From: Picochlorum sp. 'celeri' | Taxonomy: Eukaryota; Chlorophyta; Trebouxiophyceae | Length of the DNA: 64,000 nucleotides | Direction of reading: 5' to 3' | Assembly (NCBI GenBank): GCA_010909725.1 | Contig: JAACMV010000010.1 | Location: 969,501 to 1,033,500 of the forward strand | In this document: positions 45,975 to 58,259 of the stretch, in pieces | Numbering within the stretch: position 1 is the stretch's first letter | Layout of the letters: each line of letters begins with the position of its first letter | Made by a program: the position numbers and the translations under genes | The notes under the pieces: generated by a model | What the model was told of the DNA's origin: nothing | What the model saw: the letters and a program-made list of their open reading frames with translations, nothing else | Databases searched by the model: none

Positions 45975-47765
45975 GCATATGTGGACCACCATGGAGGTGA
46001 ATCGATGGCTTGGGTTTGAGAAGAGAGTCTCAAAACCAAATAAGTATTTCTAGAAGGAGCAGCGGCCTCTGAGGAAGAAGAGGAGGAGGAGGAGGAGGAG
46101 TCTTCTTCTTCTTCCTCTTCTTCTTCCTCTTCTTCATCATATTCATCAGAAGAGTAATAATAATCGTCATCATCACTGTATTCGGGCGAAGCATCAGACT
46201 CTGAACTATGCCAAGTACTCAACTCGGCAAATATGCTGTCCTCATCATCTTGCGTCAGCGTGAGACATGGAAGCACATTTGATGCAGCAGCGCTACGGAG
46301 AATTTCTAGCGTCTGATTCGTGTACTGAATAAAATTATAAGCACAGCAGGGCTCTGGCATGCCATTCTCCAGACATGTTTTGAGTTGCATGTTTAATTCC
46401 AATCCATGCACAAAGCTGGAAGCAATCCTCCTTGAGGTCTTTTCTATACAGTGAAGATCGTGTTGCTGAGGATACGAGTAGGAAAATGCTTTGAGAATTC
46501 GCTCAGAGCATGCTGTGATGAGGTATTCCAGCGCCTCTGGTTCACGCCTGTAGATGGCATAGTGGAATGCTGTCAAACCATGCCTATTCGCCACGGTAAC
46601 ATCTGCCCCAGCATTTAAAAGGGTATCTATCATATCTATAAGTGATCCTTTTCGCGTTCTATAACTGAAACAAATGCTCCCGATTAATGCTGTCGAGTCA
46701 CCATGGGTTTTACTTTGATAGTTGATGTCTGTCGTGTACCTCATGACTTCCTCCAAGACACCAGAGCCCCATCGCAGAGTCAGCATGAGGTGCTTATTCG
46801 GACTCTCTAGATACTTTGACAATCCATGGTCTATTAACACCTTGAGATGTGCTTGAATCGTGTCAGCATCCAAACTGTAGCTTGTGGAACTATCCAGGAC
46901 AGACACAAACACCCCATCAGCCCAAGATGATCTTTCCTTTGGAGATACTGACAACGTATCCCACCTGGCCACACAACTGCGTGCCATGATCTCACAGATT
47001 TTTTTACTATGGAGTGCCGGGCACTCCTTCTCAGGATTTCCCAAGCAATACCCAGATTCAAACAGCTCCTGAAACATTTCTGTTTGATTATATCTCAGAC
47101 ACGCTTGAAGCATTTTGCGAGAAATGCACTCACCGGGACCCTTGTTGCATGTGTCGTGCAACGGCATATACAAGAGACGTGCAATCTGCTTGTACGCCTC
47201 CATATGACCGCTCTTAATAGCATGCACACAAGCACATTCTCCCCGGCCATTCTCAAGATATGGATCACCCCCAGCTGCAAGAATCAACGGGATGATTCGC
47301 GTTCTATTCGCCAGTGCAGCAAGCATCAACGCAGTCGTCCCTTGCCGATCGCTCACATTAGGATTCGCACGACCATCCTGCAGCAAGAGTTCTACCACAG
47401 GCACATTGTTCTGCAGTGTAGCAATCATCAAGGCAGTCTCCCCATATCTTCCTTGATAGTCTGCGTACGATGTCGCCACGCAACTTTGCGTTGACTTCGG
47501 GACGCTTTCCACAAACGTTGAATCATCCGAACTAAAGAGTGCGGACAAGATGCCAGTATCATCTCGCCTCTTGGTTGCTTCAAGCAGACGTTGACCTCGA
47601 CACACCTGCACATCAATCCATCAGCATCGATCAAACACTCCATCCACCCATAATTCTTGTGATATTACGAATAATAATTAAACTTGTACAACTAGAATTC
47701 CAAGAGTATGACGATGGAGTCCGTACCCGTGTTTCCAAAGTGCGCTCGTCTCGGACAACCCCCAT
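45965..47765 (-). CDS. Ankyrin-repeat protein with acidic/serine tail
   Basis: 559 residues in two exons: 47765-47727 (MGVVRDERTLETR) and 47605-45965, donor GTACGG, acceptor TGCAG. Clear ankyrin repeats at about 60-165 (YGETALMIATLQNNVPVVEL, GTTALMLAALANRTRIIPLI, CACVHAIKSGHMEAYKQIAR) and at about 330-400 (GDSTALIGSICFSYR, HGLTAFHYAIYRREPEALEY). The intervening region and the part after residue 400 are not recognisable. The tail is extreme: YDE, eleven Glu, Asp, then ten Ser, encoded by GAG/GAA and TCC/TCT runs. Ankyrin repeats mediate protein binding; no function can be assigned. Confidence 0.8.
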
Positions 47766-48342
47766 GATATCTCCTTCTCTCTGCGTCTCTATAACCAAGT
47801 ATCTATCTATATATAAAATCTATAAACCATATATACAAGGGAGCTGGTATCGACTGGCTTGATACAAAACCCATGGGGACAGATCATCCGATTCCCGAAC
47901 CTTCATGCACATCTCCCCACACGTGGCCAAGTCATGCACAGCATTCATGCGATTTCAATACACCGTAGGATGATCAGCATGCAATCCCAATCCATACATC
48001 GAATACATATTCCACGTGTATACCTACCTAAAACACGCACATCCATGATGCCATGCGGAAGGACTGCCCTCATTGTTCTCCATGAGACTTGTATATCACA
48101 GAGATCTTGATTCTTGAGAAGAAAGAGGCATCCCGTGTCTGTTCATCAGGAAACAACAATCATCTCTCAAGGGGAATTCTTCTTTCATTGCATGCGTCTT
48201 GAAGAAGATAGATGACACCATAAATGCTGATGCTGATGAACAAGAAAGAGGAGGTGATGGTTGGGCCTTGAAAAGCCAATTGGTTCCCGTGAGCAACATC
48301 CCCACAGACAGATACAAATCTATCCAAATAGATAGGCACAGT
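47766..48342. other. Divergent promoter region, ankyrin / seven-TM gene
   Basis: 577 bp. An in-frame extension of the seven-TM gene back to 48199 is open but lacks features of a real N-terminus. Otherwise AT-rich with no recognisable gene. Confidence 0.4.
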
Positions 48343-49479
48343 ATGGCGACGTCGTTGTATGATAGCGTCATTTACGCTATCGTTAGGCTCTCTCTGTGGG
48401 GTTTTGTAACGACCGTGGCGTGTCTGGATGGAATCAAGAATCGTCACACGCGTTCTAAAGGGTGGCAGTTGTACTTTATTTTGATTGGAGATGCATGTTT
48501 ATTTGTAATAAGGAATTGCTTTTTACTCGGGGTGGCCATCGTGGGGACTGGGTCGACCGGGTTTTTGAGTAGGTCACTCCAGCTTTTGTACCTCTTGAGT
48601 TCAGATCTGGCTGAATCTGCTTGGATATTCACCTTGTTGGCGATTTCGTCGGGATTTTGGTGCGTTTTCGATGTTCAAAAAGAGTGATTGTCCTTGTATC
48701 TGATGAGACACGCGTGACTACCATTATATATGTGCAGTGTCACGAGGGCTGATTTTGGGGAACACAAATCTGTATGCATCCTCATACCGTCCATATTTCT
48801 TCTCACGAGTATCGTGGTTGATTTCGTCGTATACCTGAATGATCAAAGTACGATATTCCAGGTGCAAAAGCCGTATGATCAGGTACAGCCGGATCCAGAT
48901 GAGTATGATCCAGATACAGATCCATTGGCAAACTTGGACCCAGACACTGGGCTCATTTTTGTCTTTGCCACGCTGGTGAATACCATGGTGTTTTTCATGG
49001 CGTGGTTTTATATGTATGATACAGCCAAGATGGAATGGGAGTCTTTGAAAGAGGCTGCCTCGCCGGAAGCAGAAGCACACCGACAGGGAGATGGTCATCA
49101 GGGTGGCCCCACCATGCCACATGCCACATACGAGGATGATATTCCAGTGTATTCGAGCGTTGGAACCCGTGATAGAGATTCATTAAAAACTATTGAAGAG
49201 TGCGTCTCAGATAGGGAAAAGCTGCTTATTATGAAGCGGTTTTTTGTGGGAGTATCAATCTATGTTGTTGCCAGTGTGCTCGTCTTCTTTTTACCAGTGT
49301 TTCTGCCGCATATTTGGGAGGCGGTCATACTCTCTCTGTACGATCTAATTCTCCTGGTATTCTTAGGATCGCTGCTGTATGTGTTTAGAATGAGGCAGAG
49401 TAATCAGTTTGTGTTGGTTCAAACGGATGAGAATGATGCCTTGGTGAGTGGGACAACCACCGAATTGGGTGTCTTGTGA
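48343..49479 (+). CDS. Seven-transmembrane protein, family uncertain
   Basis: 352 residues in two exons: 48343-48659 and 48738-49479, intron 78 nt (GTGCGT/TGCAG). Seven hydrophobic helices are visible: YAIVRLSLWGFVTTVACL, YFILIGDACLFVIRNCFLL, LAESAWIFTLLAISSGF, SVCILIPSIFLLTSIVVDFV, IFVFATLVNTMVFFMAWFYM, FFVGVSIYVVASVLVFFLP and AVILSLYDLILLVFLGSLLY. An acidic Asp/Pro loop (VQPDPDEYDPDTDPLANLDP) lies between helices 4 and 5 and a hydrophilic loop of about 75 residues between 5 and 6. It faintly recalls the Lung_7-TM/GPR107 group but lacks that family's lumenal N-terminal domain. ATG 48199 would add 48 hydrophilic residues. Confidence 0.65.
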
Positions 49480-49641
49480 CATTGTCGACTGGCTCTTGAA
49501 TCAATCCTGTATATAGATATTCGCCGTAGTATTTTTAATGTTAATAATATAATCTGTGATACGTATCCATTGGATTGAATCGGTTGAGAGTAATTTGAAA
49601 TTTCAAACGGCATCGACTGCGTTAAAAAAACTATTTCAGCC

Positions 49642-50884
49642 ATGGATACGCCATGCCACGATACAGCCATGCTGGAAGAGAACCAAGAAAATGATTGTGA
49701 ACAGAATAATAGTACAAAGGAGGAAGAGATTGGTGGGTTTCAGTTGAAGGCTGTTGTGAAGGACGGTGGTCAGGTTGGACCAGTTTTGTCAGTTTCATAT
49801 TGCCATTGTGAGACATCTCCAGCGTGTGATAATCTAGTAGCAGTGCTGTCATGTAATCATTTGACGGTGTATGATGACTTTCATTGGGGAGATCATGTCG
49901 CTATTGTGGCTCAGTATGTTGATGAGGGGGCAACAATGGTGTGCATGGCTTGGATTCCAGGAGATTCGGCGTCTGAGCGACACCGAATGAGTCCTCGTAT
50001 TGCTGTTACCAAGTCTGATGGTAGTGTGGAGATTGTGAGTATTATCGATTCAAAGGTTGTGTCGAGGATGGAGATTGGGGAGGATGTGGCAGAGATTGCA
50101 GCACCTGGGACATGGGGGACGAATGGTCAGGAGCTGTTGGCGGTTCGTTCGACACAAGGGCGGGTGGTCTTGTGGGATGTTAGCAGGAATGAATGTGTGG
50201 GTCGAGTGTGCGAGGATGCTAGTGCGGTGGCGTGGGCGAGTGATGGGAATGCATTATTTATTGCTCGTCAGGATGGTTCTGTGCACATGTATAGCATGCC
50301 ATTGAAGGAGAGCTACCAAGTTCTTGGGTGCAGCGGGGACGAGATTGTGAAGAAAATTGTACGTGTGCTTGTGTGTATGGTGTTGGTGTAGTCATTTTTC
50401 ACATGGAATGGGATGGTCTGTGCAGGTTCCCGTGCAGAGTACTAGCGGTAATAATAATACATGCTTGGTGTTGTCGCGGGCAACGTGTTTTCAACTGTGG
50501 AATCTCGAGAGCGAATCGTATATTTCCGAGTGGATGTTGAAAGGGTACAAGGACCAGGCTGAGCGGCCATGTGGTGTAAATGACACGCATGCAATTTTGG
50601 TACGTCTATGTGTGTGTCTCTTCTTCTTGGTCTCGTGTCATGTGTCGTTCCATAGAATGTCGCATCAATGACGTGTATATTCATACTATCATTATGATCT
50701 GGTATAGGGTACTGATGATGGGGATGGACACGTGTTTACGTTGGAGGATGGTGCAGAAATGTGTGCCTTGTCTGTGGTGAGAGTTACATCGGAAATTGAA
50801 GCTGCTGCCATCTCCTCAAATAGCAGGCATCTTGTTCTCGCAGCTGGAAATGGATTTCTGTTTCGATTTTTAAACAAGAAGTAG
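49642..50884 (+). CDS. WD40-like beta-propeller protein, unknown function
   Basis: 355 residues in three exons: 49642-50358, 50426-50599 and 50708-50884, donors GTACGT, acceptors TGCAG and TATAG. Degenerate WD-type blades can be seen: DNLVAVLSCNHLTVYDDFHW, IAVTKSDGSVEIVSIIDSKV, ELLAVRSTQGRVVLWDVSRN, SDGNALFIARQDGSVHMYSM, TCFQLWNLESESYISEWML and LVLAAGNGFLFRFLNKK, at least six and perhaps seven. No targeting signal is present. I cannot place it in a named complex. The start at 49642 is 163 nt past the seven-TM stop. Confidence 0.72.
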
Positions 50885-50924
50885 TAATAATGAATTATAA
50901 CACAATATAGTGTACACATGATGG

Positions 50925-53044
50925 CTACCAATTATTTTGAAGATAGTCTGCCAACACATCTGTTGAATCCCTTTGTTGTTGTTGTTGTTGTTGCTGCTGC
51001 TGCTGCTGCCGATTCGGCCTGCGTCGGAGTCGTGGCTGTGGTTGCGCGCCTCTCGATGCTTTCTCAAGTTCCTCCAAAACAATCGTTGCCCTACCCCTGA
51101 TGTCTAAACAGGGATCCGTATCCAAGGATTCCAGTCTATGGACAACATCCAAATCTTTCAGGACACGCAAGTGCTGTGACGACGTGATCAAGTTCTGTAA
51201 GAGCCACATGGCTGCTGCTCGAACTTCATCAGAGGTGCTTTTCAGGAATGTAATTGCTGCTTTATGCCATCCACTGCGAACAATAGCATCCTTGTCCACT
51301 TTTGTTCCACTGGCAACATTCACCGCAATGTATATGCATTGTATTTGAAAGACTGTGGGGGAATCATCGCGTGTTCCTATATCAAGCGATCGATCTAAAA
51401 TGAAATCTAAATCCCAGTGCTCTCGTAAAGGAGACGAGGCTGGACCGAAATTGTGAGACATATTTCTGATCAAAATCAATGCATGTTCCTACAGATGAAT
51501 ACACACATCAGTATACCCGCTGATTCCAAAGAAACACAACAACAAATTACGTACCATCATATCATAAGGCAGGATATCATCGAGAAGGTCCTTTACATCA
51601 TCCTGTGTAATAGAGGATGAAATGAGTTGCTTGATGTCCCTGGTACTGACATACGCAAGAGATGCAATACCAAGAAGACTCTTCGCTCTCACAGCCTCCG
51701 AAACATTATTTGAACGATATACTTCCAGAAACACTGCCAAGATGCCATTCTTCATCAGCGTCTCGCGCAAGTTGTTCGGTTCAGAACACAGGTTGGCCAA
51801 CACAGAGACAGCATGCAGTTGAAGAGATCTCTCTCCATATTGCCTAGCAAGTTCTAACAAACGCACTATTGACTTTGATATTGTCGACACATGCATTTTC
51901 AAACCCCGAACACTCCTCGACAGCATATGAAAGCATGCACATGCTGCCACCTGTACAGAACGTGCTGCAGAATTCAAACTGTTGCATACAGCAGACAATA
52001 TGTCCGATTCCAGGCATTGCCTCCTCGCCAGCTCGTTTGTATCACACAAATCAGCAATAAATGAGAACACATCAATGACATGCCGATCGTTGTCCTCCTC
52101 CAAGTATGGTATCATTTTTGGCAAGATGTCCAACTCAATTATTGTCGAACCCAACTTTTCATCTGCAAGCGCGAGTTGACGCATTGTACGCACAGCATCC
52201 ACACACTTTTCATCTAACAACGATATTAAATCCATCAGCGTCGCCAGAATATATGGTTCTTGGTGCGCTGACATGGAATCCCTCGCGCTGTGTCTAAACA
52301 GAGCAACAATACAATTACACGCTGCCAGCCGAAGATCAACATCATTCGGTTGACGCGCTTTCATCCTCAACATCTTGATAATCTCTTCAGAATCCGAGGC
52401 TGGTGGAGAACTCCTCATATTGTTGATAATATGTAAATGCAGCCTCAGACTCTGCAACACAACATCTCTATTCTGTGACTCTAGTAAACACATGAACAGT
52501 GTCTGATCAAACATGGACGACACCGTGTTCACAAATTCTGTAGACTCCATTGCACACAACTGCAGCGTCTGCAATGTATTCAACACCACAGACGGTGCCG
52601 TTGACTTCAACTGCCAACCCAGCGACCAAACCGCTTCCGGATTCGACGCCAAACAATCCCCTAAAAGCTTGGCATCATACTGCATTGCACAACCCAGATC
52701 ACCTTTTGCTCATCATTCAAACCAGGAATCTCCTCTCACACACATACCTTGGCAACCAGCTTGAGCGTCCACAAGAGCTGTTTCGCAACCGTCCCTTTTG
52801 GATCTCGCACGAGAATCCCGAGTACTACAGGCAATCCATGACATTTTAACAACTCCAAGATACCCTGGTCAATGCTACAAAGGCTCCCAATCGTCTGAGC
52901 TGCGGTAGACAATGTCTCCTCGTCTCTTTCGTTTTCTAAGACGAGAAGAACCTTTGCAACCACTCCTTCGCTAATACATGCTTCTTTTCTACTTCTATTA
53001 CATATTATTTGCCGCTTGATGCCTTTCAACTCGTCTAATTTCAT
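50925..53044 (-). CDS. ARMC8: ARMC8 / GID5, armadillo subunit of the GID/CTLH ubiquitin ligase
   Basis: 661 residues from ATG 53044 in three exons: 53044-52748, 52679-51555 and 51488-50925 (donors GTATGT and GTACGT). It starts LDELKGIKRQIICNRSRKEA, like the first repeat of ARMC8, and has armadillo repeats throughout, e.g. VQVAACACFHMLSRSVRGLK and HAVSVLANLCSEPNNLRETL, ending with VRAAAMWLLQNLITSSQHLR. GID5/ARMC8 bridges substrate receptors to the GID/CTLH E3 core. A poly-Gln tract of about 12 residues, five CAA and the rest CAG, sits near the C-terminus before DSTDVLADYLQNNW, and is likely length-variable. Confidence 0.88.
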
Positions 53045-53129
53045 CGTTTTGACGCTCAAAGACAAAATGAGACCAACTGGTACAAATTCTTTACACAATA
53101 TATCGTGCGTTTATACGCACATTTGTATT

Positions 53130-54260
53130 TTATGCTTGAACTAAATTATCATCAATTCCACTGAGCACGTCGGAGAAGACGTTGGTGATTGAGAACTGAT
53201 AGGCACTTGTTAATTGATAGGAAGACTGCAATGGCTGTCCTGACTTGCTATTCCCTTGGAATGCTGCTATGAAACTGGTGGTACAGTTGACCGAGTCGCA
53301 TGGGAATGGATCTGCGCATGATTCTTGACTATAGGTTCTATAGGATGTGGGGAGGGAGTATTCAATGCAGGTGTCGTTTGCTCCACAGTTTGCACATCCA
53401 TCAAACATGAACCACTGGAGCCCTCCTGGGACGAGGATTCCCTTATCTGCATGGACACATACGTGTGATCAAACTCACGCAAATCAGTGCCACTCATCGT
53501 AGCATCTATACATCTACATGTACGAAACAACATACCTAATCCAATTGTCAAGCCAATTCGTTTCACAATGCCAGAGCCTTTTGTGAGTTCTGGGCTCTTG
53601 CTGGATATAAACATGGGAGGAGATGAGATATTGCCCCTGAATGCAGTGACGGTTAGTACCGAAGAACCCTGCGATGCATCTAATAATTTTCGTTGTTCAC
53701 TTGCAGGGATACTAAACGAGGCCATAATGTCAGTCTCTGCAGTAAATGAGGCAAAGACGACATTGTTATCTGACAGAATTTTGTTGTAGTCTCCTACTTT
53801 CCCTGATGTGAAGGCTGCAATATTGTCCTGACTGAGCTCTGTGCTTTCGTTGAACCCAGTAGCATTATAAAACACTTCTCCCAAACATGGGTTCAACGTG
53901 GGTATTCCACGGGTGTCTCCCGGCAGAGTAAGATTCCTGCACAGCATATATATGCAATATGATGAGCATCATTATCAATGGAAGAAGAAGAAGAAGAAGA
54001 AGAAGAAGAAGAAGAAGAAGAAGAAGAAGAAGAAGAAGAGCAAGAAGAAGGAAAAAAGACCGGACGCACCAGTCTTCCCAGACACCCCCTGGCCAATACG
54101 CAAATCCTATGACATAGTCGTCCCCTTGATTCACTGGAAGCTGGTCATATGGAGTACATGGATCAAATTTTACATTTGGTGATGCGACCGTTTGACTGAA
54201 AACGACAGGGACGGCTTGCACCAACAACAACCCCACGACGAGTCCAACGACGCACGTCAT
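53130..54260 (-). CDS. Secreted or cell-surface protein of unknown function
   Basis: 302 residues in three exons: 54260-54070, 53936-53536 and 53446-53130. A strong signal peptide (VGLVVGLLLVQAVPVVFS) is followed by a lumenal domain with several N-glycosylation sites (NLTL, NATG, NESTE, NDTC, NCTT) and eight or more cysteines, including CANCGANDTC and CADPFPCDSVNC. No membrane anchor is evident, so secretion is likely. No family recognised. Intron 1 (53937-54069) contains a 19-copy GAA/TTC run. Exon joins (EDW-NLTLPGD and IGL-DKGILVPGG) keep the frame and use GTGCGT and GTATGT donors. Confidence 0.65.
53981..54040. repeat. (GAA)19 trinucleotide microsatellite in an intron
   Basis: Nineteen uninterrupted GAA triplets then GAG on the plus strand, i.e. 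a TTC run in the sense of the host gene. It lies inside intron 1 of the secreted-protein gene and makes up nearly half of that 133-nt intron. More AAG/GAA-like sequence continues to about 54056. Confidence 0.95.
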
Positions 54261-54900
54261 GGCGATGTGAATAGGCCTACAGAATGATTTGAATAGAGTA
54301 AAGATGTACTCTTTTTTTAAAATACAATTCTTGCAGTGCGCTAGAGGCGATATATGCACGTGGACATGCAACACGCGTTGAGATCATCATCTCTCCCCTA
54401 CTAGGGAGTAGTAGTCCATGGCCATGGTCATGGAATGGCAGCAGCATCTCGATGATCGAGATGCTGTATTCTCCCACATCAGGAGTTGACCTGGTATCAT
54501 TTCATGCTGCCTGTATTCATTCTTCAAGGAAAATGGTACGAGCATGGTACGCAAAGAAGATCTCTCCTGTGTGTCGTCAGCAGTCTCTGTGCTGTGTGTT
54601 TCAACATCACTCAGTAATAATGTTCATTCATCGCGCAGCGTTCATGATGCGATGTTATTCTTGTGTGCCTGTTTTCATCAAAGTAACAATCGCTGCATAC
54701 TATGGTACTAGTACTGGTCAATCATTGACCCATTTTATGATGCACAATATTGGAATTCAAACACATGCCATTCAGAGTAAGGATGTCTGCCGCCCTCTAG
54801 CAATAGAAAATATCCATTAAATTTCTACTATACATTCAAATTAAGAAGTTTTATATGAATAGTGTTGCTATGGAGCTGTGTTGATTTAAAAAACGTATAC
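54261..54900. other. Divergent promoter region, secreted protein / CWC27
   Basis: 640 bp without a credible gene. Contains a 25-bp palindrome with 12-bp perfect arms around one base (54442-54466) and a GGTACTAGTACTGG block at about 54703-54717 similar to the palindrome at 32853. Confidence 0.45.
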
Positions 54901-56127
54901 ATGTCTAGCATTTACAACTTGGAGCCTCCTTCTGTGGGCAAGGTACTGTCTTTCAGGATCCCGATTCCTCTCTGATTTTATGTATATATTCTATGTATCA
55001 ATATAAACATGGATGTGATGCCTGGTGCTGTGCAGGTGGTGCTCAAGACGAGCAAAGGGGATTTAGATATCGAATTTTGGCCCAAAGAAGCACCTCTGGC
55101 GGTGCGGAATTTCGTTCAACTCTGTATGGAAGGATACTATGATGGAACAGTGTTCAATCGAGTTGTCCGGAATTTTCTGATACAAGGGGGCGACCCTACA
55201 GGGACTGGGAAGGGGGGTGAGTCAATTTATGGTAGACCTTTCAAAGACGAGTTTCACTCGAGGTTGAAGTTTAGTCACAGGGGTATTCTAGCGTGTGTGA
55301 ATGAGAATAGGCCTAATTCGAATGGGTCGCAGTTTTTCATCACTTTGGATAGAGCGGAGCATCTGAACAAGACGGCAACTATATTTGGCAAAGTAGTGGG
55401 AGATACGATACATAATTTGTCACGGTTTAATGATATTGATACGAATGAGGATGATAGGCCAGAGGATCCTGTGTATATTGAGAAGGCTATTCTGTTGACA
55501 GCTCCGATGGAAGGGATTCGTCCACGGGCTGTGAAGAAGGCTGTTGTGAAGCAGGATGCTGTTGTGGCAGTGGCCAAGGCGAGTCGAAAGACGAAGAATG
55601 TGTCATTGATATCATTTGATGAAGATGAGTTTGTGGACGATATTGCTGTTCCGATTAAAAAAACGAAAGTCGAGCCAGTGGAGCAGGAAAAGCAGGCGGT
55701 TGTGGAAGAGGAACAAGAAGAAGAGTTGGTCGATTATGATGAGGAGGAAGATCATCATCATCACCAAGATGGCATGGCGGTTGCAGGTAACAACAACCAA
55801 GAAGAAGAAGAAGAAGCAAAAGAAGAGGAAACAGGATTGAAAACTGAACGAGTCGCAGCAGCACCTGATGGCAAAGAAGACAAGACGAGAACGAAACAAA
55901 ACCGGGTACCTGGAATATTAGACCAACATAGGCAAAAGTATATAGCTACCGCACGAGGCCAGAAGCACAAGTATGGAAATAAGAAGAAGAGAGAAAATAG
56001 TGTGCTTGATAGAATCAAACATTTTGCAGCCTCTCTTCACCAGACAGCTCCGGATGCAACAGACACGCAGCATGAGGATTCTTCAGAACGTGTCATCACG
56101 TCTCGATTAGATGATTTATTGCAATGA
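54901..56127 (+). CDS. CWC27: CWC27-type spliceosomal cyclophilin
   Basis: 377 residues in two exons: 54901-54942 (MSSIYNLEPPSVGK) and 55036-56127. The cyclophilin domain covers about 12-175: LKTSKGDLDIEFWPKEAP, FLIQGGDPTGTGKGGESIYG, FKDEFHSRLKFSHRGILACV and NGSQFFITLDRAEHLNKTAT. The N-terminal YNLEPP is typical of CWC27 and distinguishes it from PPIL1/PPIL2. The tail is charged, with long Glu runs and a His cluster (DHHHHQDG), then basic QKHKYGNKKKRENSVLDRI, as in CWC27 orthologs. It works in activated (Bact) spliceosomes with CWC22. The window also has PPIL4, so two spliceosomal cyclophilins lie about 30 kb apart. Confidence 0.93.
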
Positions 56128-56178
56128 GTAATACATACATACAAATCAAAGATGCTCGAAGTAGTATCAAAATACATA

Positions 56179-57244
56179 TTATGATTCGGATGTCCATTCT
56201 TTGGGCCACCACTCTGGGACGTATGGTTCCACAACCACCCCACTCTCTGCAGTCTTTAGCGTCTGTCCCGGAGATGAAAACACACGGGCCATTCGAACAT
56301 GCGCCAGCCCCACACCGTTCTCACACGCCCTCAATGTACCAACACTCTTTCCAGACGCGTCATCCACTATATCTTCCCCTCTGTCAGGAGCGGTATCATC
56401 TGACTTGACAACACAAGGGACGAGTCTTTTTCTAATCTGCCCAGTATAATGCGTCCGAGCCATCAATTCTTGCCCAATATAACACCCTTTCTCGAAACTA
56501 ATCCCATGCAATGCATCTATATTATATTCTAACGGAACAGATCCTTCAGGAATCTCATCCGGTCCTTCAGCAATACCCTGTTTGATTCTATGCACTGTAT
56601 ACTCTGACACAGGAGCACGCTCTAGAGGCTGGTAATCCCGCGTAAAGACGCCTCGCCTCCCCAGCGCTTTCAATCGTGGATCCTCTTCAAAAAGAACACA
56701 CGAAGTCTCATGCCCAGAATCCTCAACATCCACCACCACAGAAGAAGAAGAAGAAGACGAGGGCAATCCAGCCCAAACCCCCATCTCAGAAGAGACATCA
56801 TCAATATGCACCCCTTTACGCAACGAGTACATCTTCATCGTCTTGATAAGCCTCTCCTTCTCTTTCGATGACACATCTATAATCACATGATCCGCATCCT
56901 TGGGACGATACACCAACAGATCGTACACAAACCGTCCCTTTGAACTCAGCATGTGACAGTACATGGACTGGTCCTTTCCCTTCTCATTGGACAATACAGC
57001 GGTATCGTTCGTCACCAAATTCTACATAATAACCATATATGCATCGGTATGTGTCATATAATGCATCAGATAATCACGAAGAAGCACGCACTTGTAAGAA
57101 TTCGAGCACATCTCGTCCAGACACAGAAACTGCCTCTCTGATATCATCCAAACACACCATGGATGCACATTGTGATGAATAATATCTCTTGGAAAGAGCA
57201 TTCCAGCCACCAATGCGCATCAGCCCAGCAATGGTTGGAGACAT
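56179..57244 (-). CDS. IBA57: IBA57-like folate-binding Fe-S cluster assembly protein
   Basis: 331 residues in two exons: 57244-57092 and 57021-56179, donor GTGCGT, acceptor TGTAG. The GcvT-like fold opens with SVSGRDVLEFLQNLVTNDTA, includes YCHMLSSKGRFVYDLLVYR, and carries the diagnostic KGCYIGQELMARTHYTGQIR with its invariant Cys. IBA57 acts with ISCA1/2 in mitochondria to mature 4Fe-4S proteins; plants also have a plastid paralog. The N-terminus (MSPTIAGLMRIGGWNALSKR) could be a short presequence. A Ser-rich insertion (LPSSSSSSSVVVDVED) interrupts the middle of the domain. Convergent with CWC27 over 51 bp. Confidence 0.92.
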
Positions 57245-57424
57245 TTCTATTGCAAAATCCTCAAATCCGAACCACGTATATCGTCAATCATCCATTGACA
57301 AGACACTTTATAATACCAGTAAAAAAAAAATAGTAGTAGTATTACACTCAGTGTAATGCTTCATGATATATATTCGATCATCATCATTCTTCTTCATCCA
57401 GATGTATGAAGGGATGCAAAATTC

Positions 57425-58259
57425 TTACATGGCAGCTGCATAACGCTCGGCAACCTTGTCCCAGTTGATCAAATCGAAGAAGGATCCGATATAGTCTGGA
57501 CGACGGTTCTGCACATCCAAGTAGTAAGCGTGCTCCCAGACGTCCATGGTCAAAATTGGTGTCTTTCCATGGACCCATGGGTTCTCAGCATTTGGTGTCT
57601 TGGACACCTCCAACTTTCCATCGGATCCCACGGACAACCATGCCCACCCAGATCCAAACTGAGTAGCTCCAGCAGCCTTGAAAGCATCCTTGAAAGCATC
57701 GAAAGATCCGAAATCGCGGTCAATGGCAGCAGCCAAGTCCCCAGTTGGAGCACCTCCCTTGTTTGGTCCCATGGACTCCCAGAAAAAGGTGTGGTTCACA
57801 ACCTGAGCGGCATTGTTAAACTCTGGGGTTGGGTTTCCATTGTTCCATGTCTTCATCATCACCTCCTCGATGGTCATCTTCTCCAGATCAGTTCCAGCAA
57901 TCTGTCCATTGAGATTGTTGACGTAGGCAGCATGATGCTTTCCATAGTGGAATTCAAAGGTCTGCTTGGACATTGTTGGCTCGAGAGCATCCTGCATGGT
58001 ACAATGTATGCATTACTATTCCTGGGGTATGTATCCACACGTGGGTCATCGAGGCGTACCATCTCGAAAGGAAGTGGTGGCAATGTGAATGCAGCACTCA
58101 CGCGGACAGACATCTGCATCAATTATGATTGTTAGATCATGATGAAGGATATATATATATAGTGAAGAGATCAGATCGTACCTGACGACGGCATTGTCTG
58201 GCCTTGGACACGAGTGGCTGAGACACGATCGCTCTGCTTTGTGTGATTGCTGCGGACAT
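57425..58259 (-). CDS. FSD: Iron superoxide dismutase, plastid-type
   Basis: 232 residues in three exons: 58259-58182, 58113-58060 and 57991-57425, all donors GTACGN, acceptors TGCAG. The first two short exons ([38 protein letters not shown]) encode a transit peptide and the mature start. Metal ligands are visible in [27 protein letters not shown] and [18 protein letters not shown]. The Gln in [13 protein letters not shown] and the [11 protein letters not shown] sequence favour Fe over Mn. It dismutates superoxide in the plastid. The second exon also begins with an in-frame ATG, so a shorter form could be made. Confidence 0.95.

Noticed and set aside
53898..54182. Plus-strand frame coding a long poly-Lys run
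   Set aside because: Produced only by the GAA microsatellite within an intron.
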